Assembly (NCBI GenBank): GCA_946479475.1
Contig: CAMLGG010000150.1
Span: 1-13,053 of the forward strand
DNA from: an uncultured Ideonella sp.
Lineage (GTDB): Bacteria; Pseudomonadota; Gammaproteobacteria; Burkholderiales; Burkholderiaceae
DNA length: 13,053 nt
Reading direction: 5' to 3'
Positions 1 through 7,008 of the stretch are shown piece after piece (the stretch's first letter is position 1; the number at the start of each line of letters is the position of its first letter). A program made the translations under genes and the position numbers. Below the pieces are notes generated by a model, which saw nothing but the letters and a program-made list of their open reading frames with translations, did no database searches and had not been told where the DNA came from.

Positions 1-2
1 TG

Positions 3-50
3 GTGCCGCTTGCGAGACGCCACCGGCGCGACAGGACGCTGCAACGGTGA
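3..50 (+). CDS. C-terminal tail of an upstream gene (partial, uncertain)
   Basis: The frame starting at base 3 is open from the window edge and stops at TGA 48-50. The visible tail is very basic (PLARRHRRDRTLQR). The stop overlaps the GTG at 47-49 in the sequence GGTGA, the usual arrangement for translational coupling of two operon genes. This is the only reason to think the frame is coding. Fifteen residues are too few to name a family. Confidence 0.3.
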   Translation: MPLARRHRRDRTLQR

Positions 51-1141
51 TCGGCGGCGCCGGACCCGGCCAGGTGAACGCCGCATCGCCCGGACCCGAC
101 CTGGCCGCCAAGGTCGCCTTCCTGCGCCGTCCCGAGACCCACGGGGTGACGCGGGTGGAAGCGCTGGAGACGCACATGTCGTGGGTCTTCCTGGCCGGCG
201 AGCAGGTCCTCAAGCTCAAGAAGCCGGTGCGCTTTCCCTTTCTCGACTTCTCGACCCTGGCGGCGCGCGAGCACGACTGCCGCGAGGAAGTCAGGCTCAA
301 CGCCCGGCTGGCGCCGGGTGTCTACCTCGGGCTGCGTGCGCTGCAGTGGGACGGGAGATCGCTGGCGCTCCTGCCGCCGGAGCGCGTGTCCGCACCCGCA
401 CGCACTGTCGACTGGCTGGTGCTGATGCGCCGCCTGCCGGCCGGGCAGATGCTCGACGTCCGTATCGAGGCGGGGCAGGTGATGCCGGAGGACATCGATG
501 CGGTGGTCGCGCTGCTCGTGCGCTTCTACCGCCATGCCGGGGCGGTGAGCGTGCCGGCCGACGAGTACGTGGCGCACTTCCACCGCGAGCAGGCGGCCAA
601 TCGCGAGGTGCTGCTGCGGCCGCAGTTCGAGTTGCAGCAGGCCTCGACAGCACTGGATCGCATGGACAGCGCCCTGGTCGACCGTGCCGGGATCCTGCGC
701 GAGCGCAGCCGGGGCGGGCGGATCGTGGACGGGCATGGCGACCTGCGCCCCGAGCACGTGTGCCTGCTGCAGCCCCCGGTGATCATCGACTGCCTCGAGT
801 TCAACGCCGCGTTGCGCCGCGTGGACCCTTTCGACGAGGCCGCGTGCCTGGGCCTCGAATGCGATCTCGCCGGCGCGCCCTGGATCGGGCCTCGCGTCGT
901 GGCCGGCCTCGCCGGGCTGCTGGACGACCGCCCCTCATCCGCGCTGATCGGGCTGTACACCGCCCACCGTGCGCTGCTGCGTGCGCGCCTGGCGATGGCG
1001 CACCTGCTCGATCCGCATCCCCGCATGCCGGCGAGATGGCCGTCGATCGCCCAGCGCTACGTGCAGCGGGCGCTGGCCGCGCTGGATGGGCTGAATGGGC
1101 TGAATGGGCCGGAGGGGCCGCCGTTCGACGTGCGAGGGTGA
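47..1141 (+). CDS. Aminoglycoside-phosphotransferase-fold protein, COG2187 type
   Basis: This 364-residue protein has the hallmarks of the COG2187 family of kinase-like proteins. Near the N-terminus it has the family-type segment MSWVFLAGEQVLKLKKPV (44-61), where K57/K59 would be the nucleotide-contacting lysine. The catalytic-loop equivalent is DGHGDLRPEHV (228-238), and the metal-binding region follows as IIDCLEFN (246-253). In many COG2187 proteins this domain is followed by a P-loop kinase domain, giving about 500 residues. Here it stops after the first domain. The substrate is unknown. Mycobacterium tuberculosis Rv2004c, a member of the DosR dormancy regulon, belongs to this group. The GTG start at 47 is preferred because it overlaps the stop of the preceding frame; GTG at 74 is the alternative. 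The gene converges on the PRPP synthetase gene with only 7 bases between the stop codons. Confidence 0.8.
   Translation: MIGGAGPGQVNAASPGPDLAAKVAFLRRPETHGVTRVEALETHMSWVFLAGEQVLKLKKPVRFPFLDFSTLAAREHDCREEVRLNARLAPGVYLGLRALQWDGRSLALLPPERVSAPARTVDWLVLMRRLPAGQMLDVRIEAGQVMPEDIDAVVALLVRFYRHAGAVSVPADEYVAHFHREQAANREVLLRPQFELQQASTALDRMDSALVDRAGILRERSRGGRIVDGHGDLRPEHVCLLQPPVIIDCLEFNAALRRVDPFDEAACLGLECDLAGAPWIGPRVVAGLAGLLDDRPSSALIGLYTAHRALLRARLAMAHLLDPHPRMPARWPSIAQRYVQRALAALDGLNGLNGPEGPPFDVRG
1082..1117 (+). repeat. Four 9-bp tandem units inside the COG2187-type gene
   Basis: The units are CTGGATGGG, CTGAATGGG, CTGAATGGG and the diverged CCGGAGGGG. They encode LDG-LNG-LNG-PEG at residues 346-357, in the tail after the folded domain. 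The nine-base unit keeps the frame, so copy number could vary without harming the protein. Confidence 0.7.
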
Positions 1142-1148
1142 AGGCGCC

Positions 1149-2105
1149 TCAGCGGCTCCACGACGCATGGCTGTCGCGGATGGCCTGCGCGAACAGCGGG
1201 GCACAGGACACAACGCGGATGCGCTGGCGCTGCTGCTCGGGCAGGCGGAACGCAGGCACGCTGTCCGTCACCAGCACGTGGTCGATGACGTCGGGGGCCA
1301 GGGTGGAACCCGCCGCCCCGACGAACAGCCCGTGCGCCGCGCAGGCGATCACCCGGCGCGCTCCGGCATGCCGCAGGGCCCGCGCGGCGCGGGCCAGGGT
1401 CTCCCCCGTGGCGATGATGTCGTCGAAGAGCAGGACCGCCGCGCCCTCGACGTCGCCCGAGACGCGTTCCGAGCCACTGACGACGTCGCTACTGCGCCGC
1501 TTGTCGATCATCGCGAAGCCGACCGGGCGACCGGTGCGCGCCTCGGTCTCCTCGCGCCAGAGCTGCGCCCGCTTGGTGCCGCCGGGGTCCGGCGACGCGA
1601 CCACGAGTTCGTCGCCGGCGAGCAGCGCCTCGGCGGTCGCCGCGAGGGCGTGGCGCGCTTCGAGATGCACGGTGGGGATGCGAAAGGCGTTCTGGAACGC
1701 GGCCGGGTTGTGGACCTCGAGCACGATGACCTGCGACGTGCCCACCGACTCGAGCAGCTGCGCGACGTAGCGCTGGGCCACCGGGTCGAAGGGCTTGGTC
1801 TGCCGGTCCTTGCGCGCGTAGGCCAGGTAGGGCACGACAGCGGTGACGCGGCGCGCGCCGTGCTCGCGCGCCGTCGCGATGAACATCAGCAGGCGGACCA
1901 GCTTGTCGTGCGGGCTGTCGTCGGGGCCGCCATGCAGGCTTTGCACGACATAGACGTCCTCGCCGCGCGGGTCGGCCAGTGGCCGCGCCTTGCACTCGCC
2001 GTCCTCGAATCGGCGCAGCTCGTGCGGGGCGAGCGATGCATCGAGGTCGGCCACCAGCGCTTGGGCGAACGGGCGGTCGTGGGAGTCGATGGCGAAGACG
2101 AGCAT
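1149..2105 (-). CDS. Ribose-phosphate pyrophosphokinase (PRPP synthetase) paralogue
   Basis: The 318-residue product matches PRPP synthetase (ribose 5-phosphate + ATP to PRPP + AMP, cytoplasmic) from end to end. Visible landmarks are VVPYLAYARKDRQ (90-102, ATP/ribose-phosphate region), a histidine at 132 in LEVHNP where the canonical enzyme has DLH, VVASPDPGGTKRA (168-180), IDKRR (200-204), and the PRPP loop LLFDDIIATGETL (225-237). Length is typical. The PRPP loop differs from the usual DDxxDTxGT of bacterial Prs: the third acidic residue is alanine and the loop reads ATGET, closer to adenine phosphoribosyltransferase (DDxxATGGT). This suggests a specialised second copy, not the housekeeping enzyme. 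ATG at 2105 begins directly at the first beta strand. No strong ribosome-binding site is seen. It lies 54 bases after the homospermidine synthase stop and is probably the last gene of that operon. Confidence 0.88.
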   Translation of the reverse strand: MLVFAIDSHDRPFAQALVADLDASLAPHELRRFEDGECKARPLADPRGEDVYVVQSLHGGPDDSPHDKLVRLLMFIATAREHGARRVTAVVPYLAYARKDRQTKPFDPVAQRYVAQLLESVGTSQVIVLEVHNPAAFQNAFRIPTVHLEARHALAATAEALLAGDELVVASPDPGGTKRAQLWREETEARTGRPVGFAMIDKRRSSDVVSGSERVSGDVEGAAVLLFDDIIATGETLARAARALRHAGARRVIACAAHGLFVGAAGSTLAPDVIDHVLVTDSVPAFRLPEQQRQRIRVVSCAPLFAQAIRDSHASWSR

Positions 2106-2159
2106 GGCGGGGTCCGGTGTTTCACGCGAGGTGCTGGATCGATGGCGCGGGCGCGGGAC

Positions 2160-3629
2160 TCAGGTCACGCGGACGTTCTTGAACTGCCACGGGTCGTCGC
2201 GGTCGAGGTCTTCGTCGAAGAGCCAGGCGCGCCCCTGCAGTGGCGTCCAGTCGGAGTAGGCGCCCAGCACGTCGCCGAGGTAGGGCCGGCACCAGGCCAG
2301 GATCTGCTCGTGCGGCAGGTCGTCGGGTTCGACGATGTCGCAGGCGGGGTTCTTCATGGCCCACACCACGCCGGCCATCACGCCCGCGGTGACCTGCAGA
2401 CTGGTGGCGCTGTTCAGCGGCGCCGCGGCGCGGGCCTGCGCGATCGAGAGCTGCGAGCCGTACCAGTAGGCACCCCGCGCGTGGCCCAGCAGCAGCACGC
2501 CGAGCTCGTCCACGCCTTCGGTGATCTCTTCCTTCAGCACGCGGGTGCGCGGCTGCAGGCGCCATTCGCGGCCGGCGAGTTCGTGCAGCGACAGCACCGC
2601 GTCGTCGCAGGGATGGTAGGCGTAGTGCACGGTGGGGCGGTAGACGGGATGGTCGCCGGTGCCCACCGTCAGGTGATCGGCGATCGAGATCGACTCGGCA
2701 TGGGTCACGAGGAAGCCGTGGAAGGCACCCGCCAGCGGGGTCCAGGTCCGCACGCGGGTGGCCGCGCCGGAACGGCGCAGGTAGATCGCGGCACGGCTGC
2801 CGGTTTCATGGCGGGCACCGTCGTCGGGGAAATGACGCTCGTGCGTGCCCCAGCCGAGTTCCGCCGGCTGGTGGCAGGCCTCGTCGACGAAGGCTTCGAC
2901 CGACCAGGTGTTGAGAAAGGTCGCCGGCGGCCTGGGCCGGCTGGCCACCTGGGTGTCGCGCTCGGCGATGTGCACGCTGCGCAGGCCCAGCGCCAGGGCC
3001 AGCCGCGCCCAGGCTTCGCGCGACGCAGGCGGCTCGCCCAGCGGCATGCCGGCATCCCTCGCCACATCGAGCAGCGCATGCTTGAGGAAGTGCGACACGA
3101 GGCCGGGGTTGGCGCCGTGGGTCAGCACCGCTGTCGGGCCCTCCCGCTGCGCGCCGCGCAGGGCCAGCACCTCCTCGCGCAGCGCGTAGTTGCTGCGCGC
3201 GGCCAGCGGCAGGCTGGTGTCGGTGTAGCCGCCGTTCCAGGGCTCGATGCAGGTGTCCAGGTACAGCGCACCGAGCTCGCGGCACAGGGCGACGAGGGCC
3301 GCGCTGCCGACGTTGGTCGACAGGTTGAGCAGGAAGTCGCCCGGCCCCAGGAGCGGAGCGAGGACGCTGCGGTGGTTGCCCGGATCCAGTTCCACCCGCA
3401 TGAACTGCACGCCATGGAGGCGGGCGATGTGCTCGGCCTGGTCGCTGCGCGTGAGCACCAGCACCTGCCCGGGCTGCATGCCTATGTGGCGCAGCAGCAG
3501 CGGCAGCACGCCCTGGCCGATGCAGCCGAAGCCCAGCAGCACGAGGCGGCCCGCGAAGCGGTGCAGGACGGGCGGGCTCGATGTCGCGTCCATGGTGGCC
3601 AACGGCTGGGCATTCCAGTGGGCCGGCAT
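2160..3629 (-). CDS. hss: Homospermidine synthase
   Basis: Homospermidine synthase makes sym-homospermidine from putrescine (two putrescine, or putrescine plus spermidine) with NAD used and regenerated. It belongs to the saccharopine-dehydrogenase-like fold and acts in the cytoplasm. The product has the NAD-binding turn LLGFGCIGQG (31-40), LNLSTNVGS (101-109), YLDTCIEPW (123-131), THGANPGLVSHFLKHALLD (170-188), NTWSVEAFVDEA (240-251) and AELGWGTHE (256-264), all typical of this enzyme. The tryptophan in NTWSVE is probably the substrate-contacting residue described for the Blastochloris enzyme (from memory). From ATG 3629 it has 489 residues. ATG 3593 would give 477, closer to the family length, and would begin nearer the Rossmann strand. 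Neither start has a clear ribosome-binding site. It starts 20 bases after the stop of the small exported protein and is followed by the PRPP synthetase, so it is probably the third gene of a four-gene operon. Confidence 0.93.
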   Translation of the reverse strand: MPAHWNAQPLATMDATSSPPVLHRFAGRLVLLGFGCIGQGVLPLLLRHIGMQPGQVLVLTRSDQAEHIARLHGVQFMRVELDPGNHRSVLAPLLGPGDFLLNLSTNVGSAALVALCRELGALYLDTCIEPWNGGYTDTSLPLAARSNYALREEVLALRGAQREGPTAVLTHGANPGLVSHFLKHALLDVARDAGMPLGEPPASREAWARLALALGLRSVHIAERDTQVASRPRPPATFLNTWSVEAFVDEACHQPAELGWGTHERHFPDDGARHETGSRAAIYLRRSGAATRVRTWTPLAGAFHGFLVTHAESISIADHLTVGTGDHPVYRPTVHYAYHPCDDAVLSLHELAGREWRLQPRTRVLKEEITEGVDELGVLLLGHARGAYWYGSQLSIAQARAAAPLNSATSLQVTAGVMAGVVWAMKNPACDIVEPDDLPHEQILAWCRPYLGDVLGAYSDWTPLQGRAWLFDEDLDRDDPWQFKNVRVT

Positions 3630-3649
3630 CGATTGAAGGAGGGCGCCCG

Positions 3650-4135
3650 TCAGCGTCCGTACGGGGCGGAAGGCAGGGGGCCGGAGTGCTCAGGCAGCAC
3701 GTCGGCCTCGACCGGGAAGTAGAAGAAGGCCTGGTGGTGATCGCCGCGGTGGATGGTGGTGGCCTGTCGCTGCACCTCGCCGTTGCGGCGCGCCTGCACC
3801 TCGTAGCGGCCGAGCGGCAGGTCGATCATCAGCCAGGGGCCGGCCAGGGCCTTGTCGAAGACCACGTGCCGCCGCTCGTCCTCGATGCGCACCTGCACGT
3901 CCGCGAGCCAGGCGCCCGATCCCCTGGCCGCGGTGACGATCCACAGGCTGTAGTCGCCGCGCTTGCCGTACAGCGCGACCTGCTCCTCGTCGGAGACGCC
4001 GCCGCTCGCGTAGCGGCGGCCCGAGGCCGTGATGCCCTCCTCGCTGGCCAGGGCGCTGCCCAACGTGCCGGCGGCGAGCAGGGCGGCCAGGGCGGGACGG
4101 GCCATGCGCGTCAGGCGGGCGAGCGGCGATCGCAT
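3650..4135 (-). CDS. Exported protein with carboxypeptidase-regulatory-like beta-sandwich domain
   Basis: This 161-residue protein begins with a clear signal peptide: a basic start (MRSPLARLTRMAR), an alanine/leucine-rich core, and a cleavage site after ALA30 before SEEG. The mature part includes DYSLWIVTA, ADVQVRIEDERRHVVFD and WLMIDLPLGRYEVQARRNG (about residues 60-125). Alternating strands ending in a GRYEV turn are typical of transthyretin-like, carboxypeptidase-regulatory-type domains. No enzyme motif is visible, so a structural or binding role in the periplasm is most likely. Its start has GGGAG upstream with good spacing. It lies 25 bases after the phasin-like stop and 20 before homospermidine synthase. 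It is the only exported product of that operon, and its function is not known. Confidence 0.72.
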   Translation of the reverse strand: MRSPLARLTRMARPALAALLAAGTLGSALASEEGITASGRRYASGGVSDEEQVALYGKRGDYSLWIVTAARGSGAWLADVQVRIEDERRHVVFDKALAGPWLMIDLPLGRYEVQARRNGEVQRQATTIHRGDHHQAFFYFPVEADVLPEHSGPLPSAPYGR

Positions 4136-4160
4136 GGCGAACTCCCGTGTCCCGTCGCAC

Positions 4161-4592
4161 TCAGGCGGCGGCGGAGCGCCGATGCGACGCTCGCACTTCC
4201 TTCAGGCCTTCCGCCGTCCCCCGCATCAGCTGGCGCGCGGCCTCGCCGGCCAGGTGCCCGAAATCCTCCACCGTGGCCGCGGCGTCGCGTGCCGTGGCGC
4301 GGCCGGTGTCGGCGGCACGCAGGCCGGCCTGCAGCACGCCTTGCGAGACCTCGCGCGTCGCCTCGAAGGCACTGCCCACCACCTGGCGCACGATGGCCCC
4401 CACTTCGGCGGCCACGTCGCCGCTGGCCTGCAGCGTCTCGCACAGCGTGCGCTCCAGCAACGCGCCCACCTCGGTCTCCAGGGTGTGCAGCTTGGTCATC
4501 ACCTGCTCCATCTCGGCGCTGGTGTCGGCCACCTTGGCGGTGGAGGCGCGCTTGCGCGCGGCGGAGGAGGTCGTGGTCTTCGTGGCAGGCAT
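4161..4592 (-). CDS. Phasin-like alanine-rich helical protein
   Basis: The product has 143 residues. A Lys/Thr/Ala-rich N-terminus (MPATKTTTSSAARKRAS) is followed by a long, probably continuous amphipathic helical region (about 25-135) with many Ala, Glu and Val residues and no Pro after residue 2. This resembles phasin-family proteins that coat polyhydroxyalkanoate granules, but low-complexity helices can mislead. ATG 4592 is chosen because AAGGAG lies 8 bases upstream (4601-4606). The frame stays open to 5108, but the extra part lies antisense to the divergent nitroreductase gene and lacks family features. It is the first gene of the likely operon continuing to 1149. A FixK/FNR-type box with a possible -10 lies upstream. 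Confidence 0.72.
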   Translation of the reverse strand: MPATKTTTSSAARKRASTAKVADTSAEMEQVMTKLHTLETEVGALLERTLCETLQASGDVAAEVGAIVRQVVGSAFEATREVSQGVLQAGLRAADTGRATARDAAATVEDFGHLAGEAARQLMRGTAEGLKEVRASHRRSAAA

Positions 4593-4664
4593 GTCTTCGG
4601 CTCCTTCTGGACGCGGGACCCGGCTGGCCGCACGTCGTGGCCGGCCGGCAAGGGGATGCGTGAC

Positions 4665-4706
4665 AGGATGGACCGCGCATCCGGCGCCGACATTGAGCAG
4701 GCGCAA
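4665..4706 (-). promoter_or_regulatory. Candidate CRP/FNR-family-dependent promoter of the phasin-like operon
   Basis: The box TTGAGCAGGCGCAA (4693-4706) fits TTG(A/C)-N6-(G/T)CAA, the geometry recognised by FNR/FixK-type activators. On the minus strand the hexamer CATCCT (4670-4665) is centred 32 bp from the box, the distance expected for an activator at -41.5. It is a weak -10 by itself, as expected for an activated promoter. The predicted leader is about 66 nt. Assignment of direction is an inference. Confidence 0.45.
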
Positions 4707-4730
4707 GGCAGCGGCCACGCCGCCGCTGGA

Positions 4731-4771
4731 TTGCGCCAGCGCAATGCGCCGGTCGACGCCAGGTTCATCGT
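4731..4771 (+). promoter_or_regulatory. Candidate CRP/FNR-family-dependent promoter of the nitroreductase gene
   Basis: The box TTGCGCCAGCGCAA (4731-4744) is the core of a 7-2-7 inverted repeat spanning 4730-4745. It aligns with the neighbouring box at 4692-4707 at 12 of 16 positions, 38 bp away. The hexamer CATCGT (4766-4771) is centred 31 bp downstream of the box. A start near 4779 would leave a leader of about 42 nt before ATG 4821. Confidence 0.5.
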
Positions 4772-4820
4772 GCATGGCCAACCCGGGTCCCGATGCGGGG
4801 CCACTTGCCGGAGAACGCCG

Positions 4821-5423
4821 ATGACCACCGTCCCCCTCGACCTCGCGACCGACATGGTCTCGCTGCCCGCGGTGCGGCTGCCCTCCGGCATGTCGCTGGA
4901 AGTCGCCCTGCAGGAGCGCCGCAGCATGCGCGCCTTCCTGCCCGACGCGCTGCCGCTCGACACGGTGGCGTCGCTGCTGTGGTGCGCCTTCGGCATCAAT
5001 CGTGCCTCGCGCGGCGGCCGCACCGCGCCCTCGGCACACGACTGGCAGGAGACCGAGGTCTACGCCGTGCTGCCCGAAGGCAGCTACCGCTACGACGCCC
5101 GCAAGCACCGGCTGATGCTGGTGAGCGCGGAGGACTTGCGGGCGCTGACCGGCACCCAGGACTTCCCCGCCACCGCGCCGCTGAACCTCGTCTACGTCGC
5201 GGACTTCGACCGCATGGTCGGCGCGCCGGCGGCCGAGCGCGAGTTCCTGGCCGGCGTGGCCAGCGGCTGCATCGCGCAGAACGTGTACCTCGCATGCGCC
5301 GCCCTTGGGCTGGGCACGGTGGTGCGCGCCCTGATCGACCGGCGCGCGCTCGCCCCTGCACTGCGCCTGGAGGCTTCGCAGCGGATCACCCTGGCGCAGT
5401 CCGCCGGCCTGCCCGGGCCCTGA
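4821..5423 (+). CDS. Nitroreductase family protein (SagB-type, FMN flavoprotein)
   Basis: The 200-residue protein has nitroreductase signatures: LEVALQERRSMRAFLPDALP (26-45, FMN phosphate-binding arginines), LLWCAFGINRAS (52-63), the central SGCIAQNVYLACAALGLGT segment (148-166), and a C-terminal ITLAQSAG strand. The LLW-A-GIN and ITLAQ wording is closest to the SagB-like branch. It is probably an FMN-dependent, NAD(P)H-using reductase in the cytoplasm; the substrate is unknown. ATG 4821 has GGAG 7 bases upstream. An in-frame open stretch continues far upstream but has no matching features. It is followed after 29 bases by the HPF-like gene and is divergent from the phasin-like operon. Nitroreductases of uncertain substrate are common in oxygen-limitation regulons such as DosR. 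Confidence 0.88.
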   Translation: MTTVPLDLATDMVSLPAVRLPSGMSLEVALQERRSMRAFLPDALPLDTVASLLWCAFGINRASRGGRTAPSAHDWQETEVYAVLPEGSYRYDARKHRLMLVSAEDLRALTGTQDFPATAPLNLVYVADFDRMVGAPAAEREFLAGVASGCIAQNVYLACAALGLGTVVRALIDRRALAPALRLEASQRITLAQSAGLPGP

Positions 5424-5452
5424 GGCGCCGATCCCGTCGACTGGAGTCCCCC

Positions 5453-5722
5453 ATGAAACAACCCCTGCAGATCCGCTTCATCGGCCTGGAGCCTTCGCCC
5501 GCCGTGGAGACCGCCGCGCGCGAGAAGGCCGCCAAGCTGGACCAGTTCCGCCCCGACCTGATGGCTTGCCGCGTCAGCGACTATTGGTTCGGGCCCGACA
5601 ACGTCGCCGGCAGGCCCTTCGACCACGTCCAGCTGGGCGCGCAGGTGCGCTTCATCCCCGAGGTCGCGGGCGAGGGGCGGCAAGCCAAGCGGGTCAGCCC
5701 GGGCAAGCACCGCGTCGAGTGA
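5453..5722 (+). CDS. HPF/RaiA-like (S30AE) ribosome-associated protein, shortened
   Basis: This 89-residue protein starts MKQPLQIRFIGLEPSPAVETAAREKAAKLDQ. That is the beta1-helix1 pattern of small betaproteobacterial HPF/RaiA-family proteins, which bind the 30S subunit and silence ribosomes in stationary or anoxic cells. After CRV (39-41) the usual His-rich region and final helix are not present. Instead there is SDYWFGPDN, a strand-like GRPFDHVQLGAQVRFIPE (53-70), and a short basic tail ending KHRVE. I found no alternative frame that restores a standard C-terminus, so this is a diverged or truncated member, not a simple frameshift. ATG 5453 has GGAG 6 bases upstream. It is likely co-transcribed with the nitroreductase and converges on the alcohol dehydrogenase gene. 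Confidence 0.68.
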   Translation: MKQPLQIRFIGLEPSPAVETAAREKAAKLDQFRPDLMACRVSDYWFGPDNVAGRPFDHVQLGAQVRFIPEVAGEGRQAKRVSPGKHRVE

Positions 5723-5765
5723 TGGGCATGCCCTGCCGAGGAGGCCGCGGCGCAGTGCGAAGCAC

Positions 5766-6968
5766 TCAGGCCGCTCCCGCCGCCTTCGGCAGCACGGCGC
5801 GCAGCAGCGCCTCGGCATCGGCGCGCGACATGACGCGCGGCACCGGGTAGTTGCGGTCCGCCTCGTCGCAGGCGGCCTCGGCCAGGGCAGGGATGTCCTG
5901 CGCGCGCAGGGCTTCGAGCCGAGGCGGGATGCCCAGGCGCCGGTTCAGCAGGCGCACGCCGGCGACGAAGCGGCGCGCCAGCACGGCGTCGCCCACGCCG
6001 CGCCGCGCGAGCCCGGCGGAGCGGGCCAGCATCGCGAGCCGCGGGCCCGCGGCCGGCACACTGAAGCGCAGCACGCCTGGCAGCATGATGGCGTTGGCCA
6101 GGCCGTGCGGCGTGTGGTACCAGGCGCCCAGCTGATGGGCGAGGGCGTGGACGTTGCCCACGCCGGCCCGCGTGAAGGCCATGCCGGCATGGCAGGCGGC
6201 CAGGGCCATCTGCTCGCGTGCGGCGAGGTCGTGGCCGTCGGCGCAGGCGCGCGGCAGCTGGCCGAAGACGGTGGACACCGCGCCCAGCGCCAGGCGGTCG
6301 GTCTCCGGCGTGGCCCACTCGCCGATGAAGGCTTCCACCGCGTGGGTCAGAGCGTCCATGCCGGTGGCCGCGGTGATGGCCGGCGGCAGGCCGGCGGTCA
6401 TCGCCGGGTCCAGCGCGGCCATGCGCGGCACGAGCCGGGTGTCGACGAGGACCAGCTTGCGCCGGTGGCCAGGGTCGGAGATCACCGCCACCGCCGTGGC
6501 TTCCGAGCCGGTGCCGGCGGTGGTCGGGATGGCGTACAGCGGCGCGGGCGAGCGCCAGCCCTTGAAGTAGCCCGCCAGTTCCTGCGGATGCCGGTGGTTC
6601 GCACAGGCCAGGGCGACCGCCTTGGCCGCGTCGATCACCGAGCCGCCGCCTATGGCGAGCAAGGCATCGCATCGACCCTCGTCGAAGACCCGCATGGCCG
6701 CCTCGACCTGGGCAACGGGCGTGTCGGCCACCATGCCGTCGAACACGGTGCAGGCGGCGCCGCCTCGCCGCAGCGCATCGAGCAGCGGCGCCACCAGGCC
6801 GAGGCGCAGCACCTCGGCATCGGCCACCACGAGCAGGTGGCGGTGGCCCGCGCGGCCGGCCGCCTCGGCCAGCTTCACGGCCGAGCCGGACCCCACCAGC
6901 AGCTGGGGCCGCGGCAGGGGCAGCAGGCGGGTCACGCGGCCGGCGGCGCGCTTCAGCCAGGGTTGCAC
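5766..6968 (-). CDS. Iron-containing alcohol dehydrogenase
   Basis: The 400-residue product is a group III (iron-type) NAD(P)-dependent alcohol dehydrogenase. It shows LLAIGGGSVIDAAKAVAL (103-120, dinucleotide binding) and AIPTTAGTGSEATAVAVI (146-163). The four metal ligands align as D205 and H209 in GMDALTHAVEAF, and H274 and H288 in NVHALAHQL...TPHG. Length is usual (380-400). The substrate cannot be read from the sequence. FucO-like 1,2-propanediol/lactaldehyde or short-chain alcohol/aldehyde conversion is possible, and the usual role is redox balancing during fermentation. GTG 6968 is chosen because upstream in-frame ATGs would overlap the preceding gene; this start is uncertain and GTG near 6935 is an alternative. 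It starts 40 bases after the 100-residue gene and is probably co-transcribed with it. Confidence 0.92.
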   Translation of the reverse strand: MQPWLKRAAGRVTRLLPLPRPQLLVGSGSAVKLAEAAGRAGHRHLLVVADAEVLRLGLVAPLLDALRRGGAACTVFDGMVADTPVAQVEAAMRVFDEGRCDALLAIGGGSVIDAAKAVALACANHRHPQELAGYFKGWRSPAPLYAIPTTAGTGSEATAVAVISDPGHRRKLVLVDTRLVPRMAALDPAMTAGLPPAITAATGMDALTHAVEAFIGEWATPETDRLALGAVSTVFGQLPRACADGHDLAAREQMALAACHAGMAFTRAGVGNVHALAHQLGAWYHTPHGLANAIMLPGVLRFSVPAAGPRLAMLARSAGLARRGVGDAVLARRFVAGVRLLNRRLGIPPRLEALRAQDIPALAEAACDEADRNYPVPRVMSRADAEALLRAVLPKAAGAA

Positions 6969-7008
6969 CGCAGGGGACCTGTCGTGTGGGCCCGGCTGCT
7001 CGGGGCGT

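Noticed and set aside
1104..3722. 872-codon plus-strand open frame
   Set aside because: It is antisense to the PRPP synthetase and homospermidine synthase genes, which are unmistakable; the translation is Gly/Arg/His-rich without motifs.
4593..5108. N-terminal extension of the phasin-like frame
   Set aside because: It has no ribosome-binding site, lies antisense to the nitroreductase gene, and the ATG at 4592 has AAGGAG at ideal spacing.
5754..5766. Hairpin AGTGC-GAA-GCACT between the convergent HPF-like and dehydrogenase genes
   Set aside because: The stem is only 5 bp, it overlaps the dehydrogenase stop codon and has no T run, so I do not call a terminator.
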